This document shows positions 45,544-55,113 of a DNA stretch of 61,131 bases, piece after piece (positions within the stretch are counted from its first letter, which is position 1; every line of letters begins with the position of its first letter). The stretch covers positions 1 to 61,131 of the forward strand of contig NZ_JARWNW010000165.1 of assembly GCF_029868325.1 (NCBI RefSeq). The letters run 5' to 3'. The position numbers and the translations under genes were made by a program. The notes under the pieces were generated by a model. That model was given only the letters and a program-made list of their open reading frames with translations, was not told the origin of the DNA and ran no database searches. Source of the DNA: Nocardia carnea. GTDB lineage: Bacteria; Actinomycetota; Actinomycetes; Mycobacteriales; Mycobacteriaceae.

Positions 45544-46608
45544 TCATCGCCAGCCGGTGGACCACTGGAGGGCCAGCGCCGACACGGCCAGGACCACCGC
45601 GAGCACTCCGCCGAACAGCAGCGGCCGCGAGCCGGCCGACCGTAGCCGCCGCCAGGTGAGTGAGGTGCCGATCGCGGCGAGTACGGCGGCGACCAACCAG
45701 GAACTGAGGTCGGTGAGGTGCGCGGTCCAGGACGACGGCAGGGCGCCGGTTGCGGCGACGACCGAGGCGGCGAGGAACAGCACGACGAACAGGGGGATGG
45801 TGCGCCACAGGGGAGTCGTGGCGAGGTCGCCGGTGCCGGCGCGGCGGCCGGTGAAATGCAGGCCGACGCACAGCGGGACGATCATCAGGCTGCGCACCAG
45901 TTTCACGATCACCGCGAAGCTCGCGGCCACCGGCCCGAAAGCGATACCGGCAGCGAGTACGGACGAGGTGTCGTTGATCGCGGTCCCGGCCCACAGGCCG
46001 AACGCCTCCTCCGACATACCGAAGGCCCGGCCCAGCGGGGGATAGACGAGTACCGCGACGATATTGAAGACGAAGATGGTGCCGAGCGCGTAGGCGACGC
46101 GTTCGCGGTCCGGTTTCAGCACGGCGGTGGTGGCGGCGATGGCGGAGGCGCCGCAGATCGTGGTCCCGGCGGCGATCAGGATCACCGATTCGCGATGCAG
46201 CGCCAATGACCGGCCGACGATCAGCGCGGTCACCGCTCCCACACAGAGGGTCCCGAGCAGGACCACGGCGGTTTCACGCCCGACGGTGAATACCGCCCCC
46301 ATCGGGAGGCCGAGCCCGAGTAGCAGGATCGCCGCGCCCAGCAGATGTTGCCGCGCCCAGGTCAGGCCCGGCCCGAACCGGCCCGAATCCGCTACCTGCG
46401 CCTCGGCGCGCATACCGAACACCGCACCGGCGGCCAGGGCGAGGACCGGCGCGCCCGCGACCGGCACCAGCGTGCCGAGCAGCGTGGCCACGGTCGCGAG
46501 GACGGCGGCGAGGCCGAGTCCCGGAATTCTGCGATACACCTCGTTCACCAGTCCGACCTTGTCGGACCCGGCCCGGTCCCGGTAGCGGGCGAATCCGCAG
46601 GAGGTCAT
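45544..46608 (-). CDS. YeiH-family membrane protein (UPF0324)
   Basis: 354-residue, roughly ten-helix protein of the YeiH/PSE family, proposed sulfate or sulfonate exporters. Features: GAVFGMRAEAQVADSGRFGP, the stretch AAGTTICGASAIAATTAVLK and FGLWAGTAINDTSSVLAAG. ATG at 46606-46608 has GGAGG 1-2 bases upstream, closer than usual. Divergent from a LysR gene, the same arrangement as E. coli yeiH/yeiE, where the regulator responds to sulfite. Confidence 0.88.
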   Translation of the reverse strand: MTSCGFARYRDRAGSDKVGLVNEVYRRIPGLGLAAVLATVATLLGTLVPVAGAPVLALAAGAVFGMRAEAQVADSGRFGPGLTWARQHLLGAAILLLGLGLPMGAVFTVGRETAVVLLGTLCVGAVTALIVGRSLALHRESVILIAAGTTICGASAIAATTAVLKPDRERVAYALGTIFVFNIVAVLVYPPLGRAFGMSEEAFGLWAGTAINDTSSVLAAGIAFGPVAASFAVIVKLVRSLMIVPLCVGLHFTGRRAGTGDLATTPLWRTIPLFVVLFLAASVVAATGALPSSWTAHLTDLSSWLVAAVLAAIGTSLTWRRLRSAGSRPLLFGGVLAVVLAVSALALQWSTGWR

Positions 46609-46621
46609 AAGCGGAGCTGAT

Positions 46622-46652
46622 GGGTGCCGGTCGGGCGTAGTGGCCGGCACCC
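46622..46652. promoter_or_regulatory. LysR-type operator between yeiH and lysR genes
   Basis: GGGTGCCGG (46622-46630) and CCGGCACCC (46644-46652) are perfect 9-bp inverted copies with 13 bases between, filling the 57-base divergent gap. Position and symmetry fit a LysR binding site controlling both genes. Confidence 0.6.
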
Positions 46653-46665
46653 CATAATCGACCCT

Positions 46666-47571
46666 GTGACCCTGCCACCCGGAACCCCCGACCTCGCCGT
46701 GCTGGACCTGCTGGTCTCGGTCGCGGATACGGGAAGTCTGGGGGCGGCGGCGCGCCGTCACGGCATGAGCCAGCCTGCGGCGAGTATGCGCATCAGCGCC
46801 CTCGAACGACGGATGCGCGTGCAGCTGCTCGACCGCGGCCCGACCGGTTCCACCCTCACCGATTCCGGCCGCACCGTGGTCGCCGCCGCGCGAACGGTGC
46901 TGGATGCGGCCCGGTCGTTCAACGACACCGTTGCCGCGCTGCACAGCACCGAGGCGCCGCGACTGCGTATCGCGGCCTCGAAAACCATCGCCGACCATCG
47001 GATTCCCCAGTGGCTGGCGGCGTTGCGCGCTATCCGGCCGGATATCGCGGTATCGCTGGAGGTGGACAACACCACGCATGTGGAAGCCATGGTGCGCGCG
47101 GGTGACGCCGACCTCGGCTTCGTAGAGGGGCCTCATCCGCCGCCGGACCTCGGTGGCCGGGCACTCGGCGCCGACGAGTTGCTGCTGGTGGTGGGACCGG
47201 CGCATCCGTGGGCCACCCGGACCACGCCGGTCTCGTTGCGCGAGCTGGTCGCGACACCGCTGCTGTGGCGCGAACCGGGCTCCGGTACCCGCGATACCGT
47301 CTGGGAAATCCTGAGTGGGTACGGCCCGCCGGCCCCGCCGGCCGCCGAACTGGGCTCCGCGGTCGCCATTGTCGCGGCCGCCCGGACCGGAATGGCCCCG
47401 GCGGTGCTCAGTTCGCTCGTCGCCGCACCCGAACTCGCGACCGGTGCCTTGCGCCGGGTGGCGCTCGCCGAGGCGGTGGTCCTCAACCGGCAGTTCCGGG
47501 TGATCTGGCGCCGCGCGACGCCACCGGCCGGTGCGGCGGATCTGCTCGTCCAGTGCGCCATCCGGACCTGA
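46666..47571 (+). CDS. LysR-family regulator (YeiE/CysB-like context)
   Basis: 301 residues. N-terminal winged helix (LDLLVSVADTGSLGAAARRH, then GMSQPAASMRISALERRM) and a C-terminal effector-binding domain. GTG at 46666-46668 begins just before the DNA-binding domain; a longer frame from 46624 would overlap the operator. Likely controls the divergent YeiH-type transporter. Confidence 0.87.
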   Translation: MTLPPGTPDLAVLDLLVSVADTGSLGAAARRHGMSQPAASMRISALERRMRVQLLDRGPTGSTLTDSGRTVVAAARTVLDAARSFNDTVAALHSTEAPRLRIAASKTIADHRIPQWLAALRAIRPDIAVSLEVDNTTHVEAMVRAGDADLGFVEGPHPPPDLGGRALGADELLLVVGPAHPWATRTTPVSLRELVATPLLWREPGSGTRDTVWEILSGYGPPAPPAAELGSAVAIVAAARTGMAPAVLSSLVAAPELATGALRRVALAEAVVLNRQFRVIWRRATPPAGAADLLVQCAIRT

Positions 47572-47673
47572 GCTGTCCTACGTCGCTTGGAACGCCGTAG
47601 TCCAAGTAGGCGTGGACTTCGTCAGATACGATGAAGCAACTCAATGCGACGGACTGTCCGGGACAGGCGTGGC

Positions 47674-48537
47674 ATGCTGTCGCTTATGGCCGATATCCGC
47701 CTTGCTGTTTCCGATTCCGTTGCCACCATCACCCTGGACCGCCCGGCCCAGCTCAACGCATTCACCACCGCTATGGGCGAAGAGTTGATCGAGGCGTTCG
47801 ACACCTGCGACCGCGACGACGGCGTGCGCGCGGTCATCGTCACCGGCGCCGGCCGGGCCTTCTGCGCCGGCGCCGACCTCTCCGCCGGTGGGCAGACCTT
47901 CGTCGCGCCGGAGGACGGGGACCCGGAAGCATTCCGCGACGGTGGTGGGGAAGTGGTGCTGCGGATGTTCGAATCGCGAAAACCCATTATCGCCGCCGTC
48001 AACGGGCCCGCCGTGGGCGTCGGTATCACCATGACCCTCGCCGCCGATTTCCGGCTGGCGGTCGAGGGCGCCCGGATCGGGTTCGTCTTCAACCGGCGCG
48101 GTATCGTCCCCGAATCCTGTTCCAGCTGGTTCCTGCCGCGACTGGTGTCGATGCAGAAGGCGCTGGACTGGGTGTATTCCGGCCGGCTCGTGGATGCGGC
48201 GGAAGCGTACGAGGCGGGGTTGTTCTACGGACTGTATTCGGCGGAAAGCCTGCTGGACGAGGCCGATGCCCTGGCCCGGCGCGTCACCGAGCATTCGGCG
48301 CCGGTGTCGGTGGGGTTGTCGCGGCAGATGCTGTGGCGCGGGCTGGGCGCCGATCATCCGATGATCGCGCACCGGGTCGAATCGCGTGGAATCCGCAGCC
48401 GCGGAGCCAGCGCCGATGCGCAGGAGGGTGTTTCGTCGTTCCTGGAGAAGCGGGCGGCGCAGTTCCCGGACAGCGTGCTGCGCGATACCCCCGATATCTT
48501 CGGGGCGGATCTGCCGGTGCCGCCGTTCCGGGGGTGA
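47674..48537 (+). CDS. Enoyl-CoA hydratase/isomerase family protein
   Basis: 287-residue crotonase-fold enzyme. Features: LDRPAQLNAFTTAMGEELI, oxyanion-hole segment GRAFCAGADLSAGG, second oxyanion Gly in AVNGPAVGVGITMTLAADFR, and RRGIVPESCSSWFLPRLV with the catalytic Glu in the hydratase position. ATG at 47674 (AGG 6-7 bases upstream) or 47686. Acts on an unknown acyl-CoA in fatty-acid or related catabolism. Confidence 0.85.
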   Translation: MLSLMADIRLAVSDSVATITLDRPAQLNAFTTAMGEELIEAFDTCDRDDGVRAVIVTGAGRAFCAGADLSAGGQTFVAPEDGDPEAFRDGGGEVVLRMFESRKPIIAAVNGPAVGVGITMTLAADFRLAVEGARIGFVFNRRGIVPESCSSWFLPRLVSMQKALDWVYSGRLVDAAEAYEAGLFYGLYSAESLLDEADALARRVTEHSAPVSVGLSRQMLWRGLGADHPMIAHRVESRGIRSRGASADAQEGVSSFLEKRAAQFPDSVLRDTPDIFGADLPVPPFRG

Positions 48538-48663
48538 CCCGGATTCGCCACGGCGAGTGTACTTTCGGTATCAGTTAACTCCGGAATAGTGAGTTCGCAA
48601 AAGTGCGCGGACACGGTGTCTCTTGTCTAGGATCTGTGGCACAACGATTTTCGGAGGTGCGCA

Positions 48664-49713
48664 ATGCCGGACGAAGTCCTGGCGCCCAATATCGAGCTCT
48701 TCTCCCGTAACGGTTTCGCAGGCCCGAACACCACCATCGTCCGGGCCCAGTACCGGCCTCGCTTCCTGCGGGCCCGCGGCGAATACCTACCGCGTCGTTT
48801 CCACACCTGGGATCTACCGGACCAGGTATTCGCCGAACCCAAAGCCCTCCCGGTCGCGATCCTGGAGGGCGAGGGCATCGGATTCGAACTCAACCGCCGC
48901 GCCGCCGCTATGACCTTCGGTTACGTCAATGTCTGGGCCGACGAACTGCACTACATCGTTTCCGGGCGCGGTCGGCTCGATACCGAGGTCGGCACACTCG
49001 ACGTCCGTGCGGGCGATTTCGTCCTCATCCCGCGTGCCGTCACCTACCGCTGGGGCGAAATCGCCGAAGAGATCAACGAATTCATCGTGGTCACCACCAG
49101 CGAGCTACGCCTGGACCCGGAGGGCGCACCCGCCACCTTCAACCCCGACCTCCACCTCGATCGCCCCGTCCCGCACGGCCGGCCCGGGCATCCGGTGGAC
49201 GACGAGTACGAGATCGTGGTCCGCACCGGCGACAGGTTCACCTCCTACTTCTACGATGTCGACCCGATCCCGTGCCTCGATGTCATCGGCGCCCCGCTGG
49301 TGGTCCGGTTCAATATCGAGCATGTGCAGGGGCTCGGCGTCGCCCAGGGCGGACTCCCGCCCGCCCAGCTGATGAGCAGCACCTCCGGCCGCGATTTCGT
49401 CTTCGGTGTCGGTAGCCGGCACAGTGCCCGGCCACCGGTGCATCACAACGCCGATTTCGACGAGGTCATCTGCTACGGCATGGGCCCCTCGCCGTGGGGT
49501 TCGGTCGATACGCCCGGCACGATCACCTGGACCCCGAAGGGCATCCTGCACCAGGGCCCCGAAGAGAACGTGCAGCCCGGCTACCGCGCCTGGCTGCTGG
49601 AAACCCGGTCCTCGTTGACGATGACCCCGGCCGGCCGGGATATCGCGCATCTGATGGAAACCGACCGATACGGGGTCCATCCGGCCGAAGGGCAGCCGGT
49701 CACCGCGCGCTGA
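48664..49713 (+). CDS. Homogentisate 1,2-dioxygenase-like cupin
   Basis: 349 residues, related to HmgA (COG3508) but shorter than the roughly 430 of bacterial HmgA. An N-terminal cupin (HYIVSGRGRLDTEVGTLDV) precedes a C-terminal cupin with likely iron ligands in PVHHNADFDEVICYGMG and GILHQGPEE. The ring-cleavage substrate may be homogentisate or another dihydroxy-aromatic. GGAGG 6-7 bases before the ATG. Same strand as the hydratase 126 bases upstream; the spacing allows a separate promoter. Confidence 0.7.
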   Translation: MPDEVLAPNIELFSRNGFAGPNTTIVRAQYRPRFLRARGEYLPRRFHTWDLPDQVFAEPKALPVAILEGEGIGFELNRRAAAMTFGYVNVWADELHYIVSGRGRLDTEVGTLDVRAGDFVLIPRAVTYRWGEIAEEINEFIVVTTSELRLDPEGAPATFNPDLHLDRPVPHGRPGHPVDDEYEIVVRTGDRFTSYFYDVDPIPCLDVIGAPLVVRFNIEHVQGLGVAQGGLPPAQLMSSTSGRDFVFGVGSRHSARPPVHHNADFDEVICYGMGPSPWGSVDTPGTITWTPKGILHQGPEENVQPGYRAWLLETRSSLTMTPAGRDIAHLMETDRYGVHPAEGQPVTAR

Positions 49714-49744
49714 GCCGGGGTCCGGCCGGGCGCGGCACATAGGG

Positions 49745-49769
49745 GCCGGTGGGGGTACGACCCACCGGC
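49745..49769. terminator. Stem-loop between convergent genes
   Basis: GCCGGTGGG and CCCACCGGC form a perfect 9-bp stem with a 7-base loop, midway between the dioxygenase-like gene and the esterase gene, which converge here. Confidence 0.65.
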
Positions 49770-49794
49770 TACTGCCGCGTTCGTGGCATCGAGG

Positions 49795-50634
49795 CTAACC
49801 GTTGCGCGCCGTCCGGCCGAGCCAGTCGAGGATCGTGTCGATTCCGGCACCGAAACCGGAGGAATCGGGACGGTCGAGGAAACCGTGGCGGGTGCCGGGG
49901 ACGACGCGATGTTCGGCCGGCACCCCGGCCTCGGTGAGTTCACCGGCGAAGGCGGTACTCGACGCGCTCAGAGTGTCGTATGCGGCATCGAGCAGCAGAA
50001 CCGGCGGCAGGCCCGCGAGTTTACCGCCGCCGGGGAAAACCTCCGGATCCGCGAGCAGTTCCGGCGACCCCACATAGTTGAGGTTCATCCGGCGGATCAT
50101 GTGCGGTGTATAGGTGCCGATCCGGCGCCGACCCCGCACCCGTGCCCGGACGGAATCCGGCAGCGGCGGCAGTTCGGCGTGCAGGGTCGCGTAGGCGAGG
50201 ATTATTCCGACCGGCACCTCCGCCGACCGGTCACGCAACCGCAGCGCGCCCGAGGCGGCCAGGCAGGCGCCCGCGCTCGCGCCACCGATCACGATCCGCC
50301 GTTCCTCGGCCATGAGGTCGGTGGCGGCGGTGAGGACATCGTCCAACGGCGCCGGGTAGCGGTTGCGCGAGGGACGCAGAACCGGGGGACCCCAGAGCCG
50401 GAACCGCGGCACCAGCGCATAGTCGACAGTGCGCACCCGCCTTCCGGCCGCGGCCACCCGCAACGCCACCGCATGGGATTCGTGCTGATCGAGTCCACCG
50501 GAGACGAACGCGCCCCCGTGGATCCACAGCAGCGGGTCGGCCGCCGGATCGGGGTCCGCAGGCATATACTCCCGGATCGAGACCGGTCCGCGGACTCCGT
50601 CGAGCGTCCGGTCCCGGACCTGGGGGTCGTTCAT
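49795..50634 (-). CDS. Alpha/beta-hydrolase of the hormone-sensitive-lipase type
   Basis: 279 residues. Oxyanion motif LLWIHGGAFVSGG (HGG), nucleophile Ser in IGGASAGACLA (GxSxG), acid in LLLDAAYDTLS and His in TRHGFLDRP complete the triad. Probably an esterase for short acyl esters. The ATG and its ribosome site lie in a 21-base tandem duplication. Confidence 0.85.
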   Translation of the reverse strand: MNDPQVRDRTLDGVRGPVSIREYMPADPDPAADPLLWIHGGAFVSGGLDQHESHAVALRVAAAGRRVRTVDYALVPRFRLWGPPVLRPSRNRYPAPLDDVLTAATDLMAEERRIVIGGASAGACLAASGALRLRDRSAEVPVGIILAYATLHAELPPLPDSVRARVRGRRRIGTYTPHMIRRMNLNYVGSPELLADPEVFPGGGKLAGLPPVLLLDAAYDTLSASSTAFAGELTEAGVPAEHRVVPGTRHGFLDRPDSSGFGAGIDTILDWLGRTARNG

Positions 50635-50670
50635 CCGCTGTCCTCATCCGTTCATCCGCTGTCCTCATCT
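50629..50670. repeat. 21-bp tandem duplication over the esterase start
   Basis: GTTCATCCGCTGTCCTCATCC occurs twice in a row (second copy differs in its last base). On the minus strand each copy carries a GAGGACAGCGG ribosome site followed by ATG, so the start signal is doubled; the upstream copy reads only three codons before TGA. Confidence 0.75.
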
Positions 50671-51039
50671 ATGGCATGCGAGCTCGGGAGGGCCGGAGAT
50701 GCCCGGGAAATTCGCCCCTCGGTATCCGAGTCGACAGGCGCCGGATACCCCGCAGACCACGGCGATCGTATCGTCCGGACCGCCGAGCGGGCTGTGAGGT
50801 CGGTCGGCGACGGTCATGATCGGCACCGGTACGCGTACAGAGCTGCTGGATGCGGTCGGCGGACCGCCGAGCTCGGATCGCGCCCTCCGCGATCCAGTTC
50901 GCGTGCCGATACTGCCGAATCGCGCAGATCGCTGTGCACCGGGAAGCAACTCGCCGAGCCGGTACTCGACCGACGGATCCGGTAGCCCAGGTGGGCGAAC
51001 TCACAGCCCGGATCAGGAAACCTGTCCCGGGACCACCTG
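50671..51039. other. Gene-free divergent gap of about 370 bases
   Basis: Between the esterase (-) and the MFS gene (+). Open frames here have no ribosome sites and resemble nothing. Should contain promoters in both directions; no consensus pair stood out. Confidence 0.4.
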
Positions 51040-52272
51040 TTGCACGAGAGCGTGACTTCTACCGCCACCGGCACGGCCACGACTCCGGGACCCTCTGCTC
51101 GCACCAGCTGGCATATCCCGGCGATGCTGGCGCTGGCGCTGGGCGGCTTCGGGATCGGCACCACCGAATTCGTGACGATGGGGCTGCTGCCCGATATCGC
51201 GGATGCGTTCACGGTGTCCGAGCCCACCGCCGGCCATGCTGTCTCTGCCTATGCGCTCGGGGTGGTGGTCGGCGCGCCGGTGATCGCGGCGGCGTGTGCC
51301 TCGGTGGCGCGGAAACGTCTTCTCGTCGCCCTCATGGTGGCGTTCACGGTCGGCAATCTGGCCTCGGCTTTCGCGCCGAACTTCGCGACGCTCGTCGTGG
51401 CGCGTTTCGTGGCCGGCCTGCCGCACGGCGCGTACTTCGGGGTCGCGTCGCTGGCCGCGGCCACACTGGCGCCGGCGGGACAGCGTGCGAAGGCGGTAGC
51501 GGCAGTGATGCTCGGGCTGAGCACCGCCAATGTCGTCGGTGTTCCCGCCGCGACCTGGCTCGGGCAGCATCTCGGCTGGCGCAGTGCGTTCGTTCTGGTC
51601 GGGGTGATCGGGGTGGCCACCATCGTGGCCCTGTTGCGCTACGTGCCTGCACTGACCGGGATCGCGATCACCAATCCGCTCACCGAACTGGGTGCACTAC
51701 GTCGCCCGCAGGTGCTGCTCACGCTGGCCGTGGGCGCCATCGGCTTCGGCGGCATGTTCGCGGTCTACACGTATGTGAGCACGACTCTCACCGATGTGGC
51801 CGGCTTGAGCACCGGGCTGGTGCCGGTGGTGCTGATGCTGTTCGGCGTCGGCATGGTGCTGGGCAATATCATCGGCGGCGTACTCGCCGACGGTGGTGTG
51901 GACCGGTCGATCTTCCTGGCCATGGGCGCGATGATGGTGATCCTGACGGTGTTCGTGGCCGCCGCGCACAATCCCATCACCGCCGGGATCGGCGCGTTAC
52001 TGGTCGGGGCGGCGGGCGCCGCCCTGGCACCCGGACTGCAGACCCGGCTCATGGACGTGGCCGCCGACGCGCAGACCCTGGCAGCGGCGCTCAACCACGC
52101 CGCCCTGAACATCGCGAACGCGGCCGGCGCCTGGCTCGGCGGGCTGGTGATCGCCGCGGGTTACGGCTACACGGCCCCCGCAGTGGTCGGTGCCGGTCTC
52201 GCTCTCCTGGGTGTCCTGCTCTTCACCGTCACGGTGTGGACGGCCCGGCGCCCAGCGGCATCGCGGGCCTGA
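51040..52272 (+). CDS. MFS transporter, DHA1 (AraJ-like) family
   Basis: 410 residues, 12 helices. Helix 1 region ALGGFGIGTTEFVTMGLLPD is the hallmark of the AraJ/YdhP/PbuE branch of DHA1 exporters, with motif PHGAYFGVASLAAATLAP. Exports sugars, purines or drugs; the substrate is not readable. TTG at 51040 or GTG at 51052 may be the start. Confidence 0.85.
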   Translation: MHESVTSTATGTATTPGPSARTSWHIPAMLALALGGFGIGTTEFVTMGLLPDIADAFTVSEPTAGHAVSAYALGVVVGAPVIAAACASVARKRLLVALMVAFTVGNLASAFAPNFATLVVARFVAGLPHGAYFGVASLAAATLAPAGQRAKAVAAVMLGLSTANVVGVPAATWLGQHLGWRSAFVLVGVIGVATIVALLRYVPALTGIAITNPLTELGALRRPQVLLTLAVGAIGFGGMFAVYTYVSTTLTDVAGLSTGLVPVVLMLFGVGMVLGNIIGGVLADGGVDRSIFLAMGAMMVILTVFVAAAHNPITAGIGALLVGAAGAALAPGLQTRLMDVAADAQTLAAALNHAALNIANAAGAWLGGLVIAAGYGYTAPAVVGAGLALLGVLLFTVTVWTARRPAASRA

Positions 52273-52302
52273 CAGCAGAACGCATCAGGGGAACCCGGGA
52301 AA

Positions 52303-52731
52303 CTATTCCGGCTCGGCGACCGCTGTCTCGTGCACCGCGACCCAGTGGCAGGTCAGGTCCGGTTCGACGCGCAGCACCGCGGTGGTGCGGCGGTGGTCCT
52401 GCCCGGCAGCGTCCCGCTGGCTTTCGACGAAACGGACCACGGTGGTATCGCCCTCCGAGCGCAGTGTTTCGACCTCGGAGATCTCGATAACCAGTCCGGG
52501 GCGGCTGTGGCGCGCCCGGTGCAGCCCGGACAGCAGGTCGCGTTTGCGCACCACCGTGCCCGCGGCGGTGACCATCGAGAAGTCCTCGTCGTGCGCGGCG
52601 GCGAACCCGTCGAGGACACGCGGCGAGGCGGCCGAACCCAGCCAGGTCGCCAGCAGATCGTGGACCCGCTCGATTTCGGCCGCGATATCGAGTTCACCGG
52701 TGCGGCCGGGTGACCGGGAAGATTCCGTCAT
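52303..52731 (-). CDS. SnoaL/DUF4440-like protein
   Basis: 142 residues of the NTF2-like fold: N-terminal helix with IERVHDLLATWLGS, HDEDFSMVTAAGTVVRKRDL and a central sheet ending in TTAVLRVEPDLTCHWVAVHE. Function unknown; such proteins may be small enzymes or ligand-binding. Converges on the MFS gene with 30 bases between. Confidence 0.7.
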   Translation of the reverse strand: MTESSRSPGRTGELDIAAEIERVHDLLATWLGSAASPRVLDGFAAAHDEDFSMVTAAGTVVRKRDLLSGLHRARHSRPGLVIEISEVETLRSEGDTTVVRFVESQRDAAGQDHRRTTAVLRVEPDLTCHWVAVHETAVAEPE

Positions 52732-52903
52732 CCGAGCAGGATAGTGCGGCGACGGCCGGGAACGGACCATCGAGCCGGTTTCCGCGCGGCGGTCGACAGG
52801 CCCCGCCACGGAGGCCCGCGGGTGTCGATGGTTGTCCCGGTTGCCGATCGGCACATCGCCTGCGCTGGACCGCCCCTCATCGGCGGCCCAGCGCATTCGG
52901 TGC

Positions 52904-54259
52904 CTACCCGATGTTCGCCGCGGGCACGTTCGAACCGGCCTGCAGGTGTCCGGTCGCGGAATCCGCGGCGGCCAGACCGAAGACGAGTGCGGGGGCGATC
53001 CCGCCGGCGTAGGCATAGTGGTAGAGGCCACCGGTATCGGAACCCGCGGCGAAAAGCCCCGCGATCGTGCCACCGGCCGCGGACAGGACCCGTGCGGTGG
53101 CGTCGATGCGGATGCCGTGGAACGGGAAGGTCAGCGCTGGGCACGTTTCGATGATGTAGTACGGGCCCTTGTCCAGCGGCTCGGCATCATGGGTCCTGGT
53201 CGGACGGACCGCGGCACCGGCGGCATCGACCTGCCTGATCTGCTCGGCGACGGCGGCACCGTCGTATCCCCACTCCGGCGGCAGATAGGCGAAATCCTCC
53301 AGGGTCTCCGCGACACCGCAGCGGCCACCGCGGCGCTGGGTGAGCTCGAACTTGTCCACCGCGATCGCCCCCTCGACATAGCTGCCGAGGACCCACTCCC
53401 GGTAGACCCGTTCGTCGGCGACGAGTAGTCCACGGGATTCCGGCTGGTCGAGCAGGTGCATCGCGGTGAGGTGATCACCCTGGGTCTCGTCGGTGAAGCG
53501 CCGGTTGTCGAGGTTGAACAGCAGTGCGTGCTCGCTGTAGTACAGCGACAGCGCCACGAAATCGGCGGGATCGCGGAACGGTACCTGCGTCGGTACCAGA
53601 TGGCCGTAGAAGCCGGAGCGAGTACTCCCGGTCGCGGCGCCCACGTTTTCGGCCAGGCGCAGACCGGCTCCCGCGCTCACCGGGTTGGAGCGCACCTGCA
53701 TCTCGGCGGCGCGGGGATGGATGTGCTCGGCGACGAGTGCGCTATCGGCCTGGAACCCGCCGGTGGCGAGAACCACTGCGGCACTGTTTATCTCGAGCTC
53801 TGTGCCATCCGGCCTGCGTACTCGGGCGCCGGTTACCGTACCGTCGGTGGTGCGCAGGGCCAGAGTGTCCGTACCGGTGAACAGTTGCCCGCCGGCGCTC
53901 ACCCGACGCCGGCATTCGTCGAGGTACTGGTTGGTGTCGAACTGGTGGCCGCGGCCGTAGCGCAGGATCGGCACCGCATCGGCGCAGTGCACGCCGAGTG
54001 CCCGGATCCATCCGATACCGTCGGCGAATCCGTCGACGAGTGCGTTGCGCAGCGCTGGGTCGCCGTTCGGGTTCACCTCGTCCATCACCGCCCGGTCGGG
54101 CGCGGTCCAGGCGTATCCGGCAAAGCGCGCCGAGCCGCCGACGGTCTCGGCCTTCTCGACCACCACGACCGAAGCGCCGCGGTCGAGCGAGCGCGCCGCG
54201 GCGGTGAGACCGGCCATACCCGCGCCGATCACCAGCACGTCGGTTTCGATCCTCTGCAT
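52904..54259 (-). CDS. FAD-dependent oxidoreductase (fumarate-reductase/ketosteroid-dehydrogenase type)
   Basis: 451 residues. N-terminal FAD motif VLVIGAGMAGLTAAARSLDR, GGSARFAGYAW, a central cap domain, and the C-terminal FAD loop GLFAAGSDTGGLYHYAYAGG. This is the flavocytochrome-c/FrdA/KstD superfamily, which oxidises or reduces C=C bonds next to carbonyls. No heme or Fe-S motifs. Last gene of a four-gene minus-strand operon that starts with the OYE-type enzyme. Confidence 0.82.
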   Translation of the reverse strand: MQRIETDVLVIGAGMAGLTAAARSLDRGASVVVVEKAETVGGSARFAGYAWTAPDRAVMDEVNPNGDPALRNALVDGFADGIGWIRALGVHCADAVPILRYGRGHQFDTNQYLDECRRRVSAGGQLFTGTDTLALRTTDGTVTGARVRRPDGTELEINSAAVVLATGGFQADSALVAEHIHPRAAEMQVRSNPVSAGAGLRLAENVGAATGSTRSGFYGHLVPTQVPFRDPADFVALSLYYSEHALLFNLDNRRFTDETQGDHLTAMHLLDQPESRGLLVADERVYREWVLGSYVEGAIAVDKFELTQRRGGRCGVAETLEDFAYLPPEWGYDGAAVAEQIRQVDAAGAAVRPTRTHDAEPLDKGPYYIIETCPALTFPFHGIRIDATARVLSAAGGTIAGLFAAGSDTGGLYHYAYAGGIAPALVFGLAAADSATGHLQAGSNVPAANIG

Positions 54260-54289
54260 TCTTGCTCCCTTGTTGCTCGATCCGGTGAT

Positions 54290-55078
54290 TCAGACGGTGA
54301 ACCGGCCGCCGTTGCTCAACAGCACCGCGCCCACGACATTGGCGGCGGAGGGTGCGGCGAGATACAGGATGTTGTCGGCCAATTCCTCGGCGGTGGCGTA
54401 ACCGCGGGCGGCGCCCTCGGACATGGCGGCGCGCAGATGCGGCGGCGTGCGCTGGGCCATCCCCGTATCGACCGGACCCGGCGCGACGGTGTTCACCCGG
54501 ATCCCGAGATGCGCCACCTCTTTCGCCACCGACTGGCTGAGCGCGTGCACACCGGCCTTGGACGCTGCATAGTGCGGATAGCCGGCCAGGGTGTCGAACG
54601 CCGCGGACGAGCCCACGGTGACGATCGCACCGCCGCCGGTGCCCTGCATCGCGCGGACCGCGGCGCGCAGGACGTGGAAGGTACCGTCCAGATTGATCGA
54701 GAGGATACGCCGCCAGTCGGTGTCCTCGAGGTGGGTGAGGACCTCCGGCGGCCGGTTCTGGTCGGCTGCCTCGTAGATGCGCTGCTTACTGCGCGGATCG
54801 TCGACACCGGCCGCGTGGACCACGATATCGATCCGGCCGTGCTCGGCCAGCGCTGCCGCGAAGGCCCGATCGACCTGCGCCGAATCGGCCACATCCAGTT
54901 CGACCGGGACGCCGCCCACGATATCGGCCGCTACCGTGGCAACTGCCCGCCGGTCGATATCGCAGAGGTGCACGGCCTTCGCACCGCGCCGTGCGAGCAG
55001 CCGCGCGGTGGCGGCACCGATCCCCGATCCGGCGCCGGTCACCAGCGCCACCTTCCCGTCGAACTGCTGTTCCGGCAC
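54290..55078 (-). CDS. SDR-family oxidoreductase
   Basis: 262-residue classical short-chain dehydrogenase. NAD(P) motif VTGAGSGIGAATARL, Asp after strand 2 (LCDID, favouring NAD), HAAGV in place of NNAG, catalytic Ser in VGSSAAF and YAASK. An insertion (SKQRIYEAADQNRPPEV) precedes helix 4. GTG at 55076-55078 with GGAG 6 bases upstream; a GTG overlapping the previous stop (55117) is possible. Confidence 0.85.
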   Translation of the reverse strand: MPEQQFDGKVALVTGAGSGIGAATARLLARRGAKAVHLCDIDRRAVATVAADIVGGVPVELDVADSAQVDRAFAAALAEHGRIDIVVHAAGVDDPRSKQRIYEAADQNRPPEVLTHLEDTDWRRILSINLDGTFHVLRAAVRAMQGTGGGAIVTVGSSAAFDTLAGYPHYAASKAGVHALSQSVAKEVAHLGIRVNTVAPGPVDTGMAQRTPPHLRAAMSEGAARGYATAEELADNILYLAAPSAANVVGAVLLSNGGRFTV

Positions 55079-55113
55079 GGCTGTCTCCTCGTGTGTAGTG
55101 GTGGGATCGGTGC

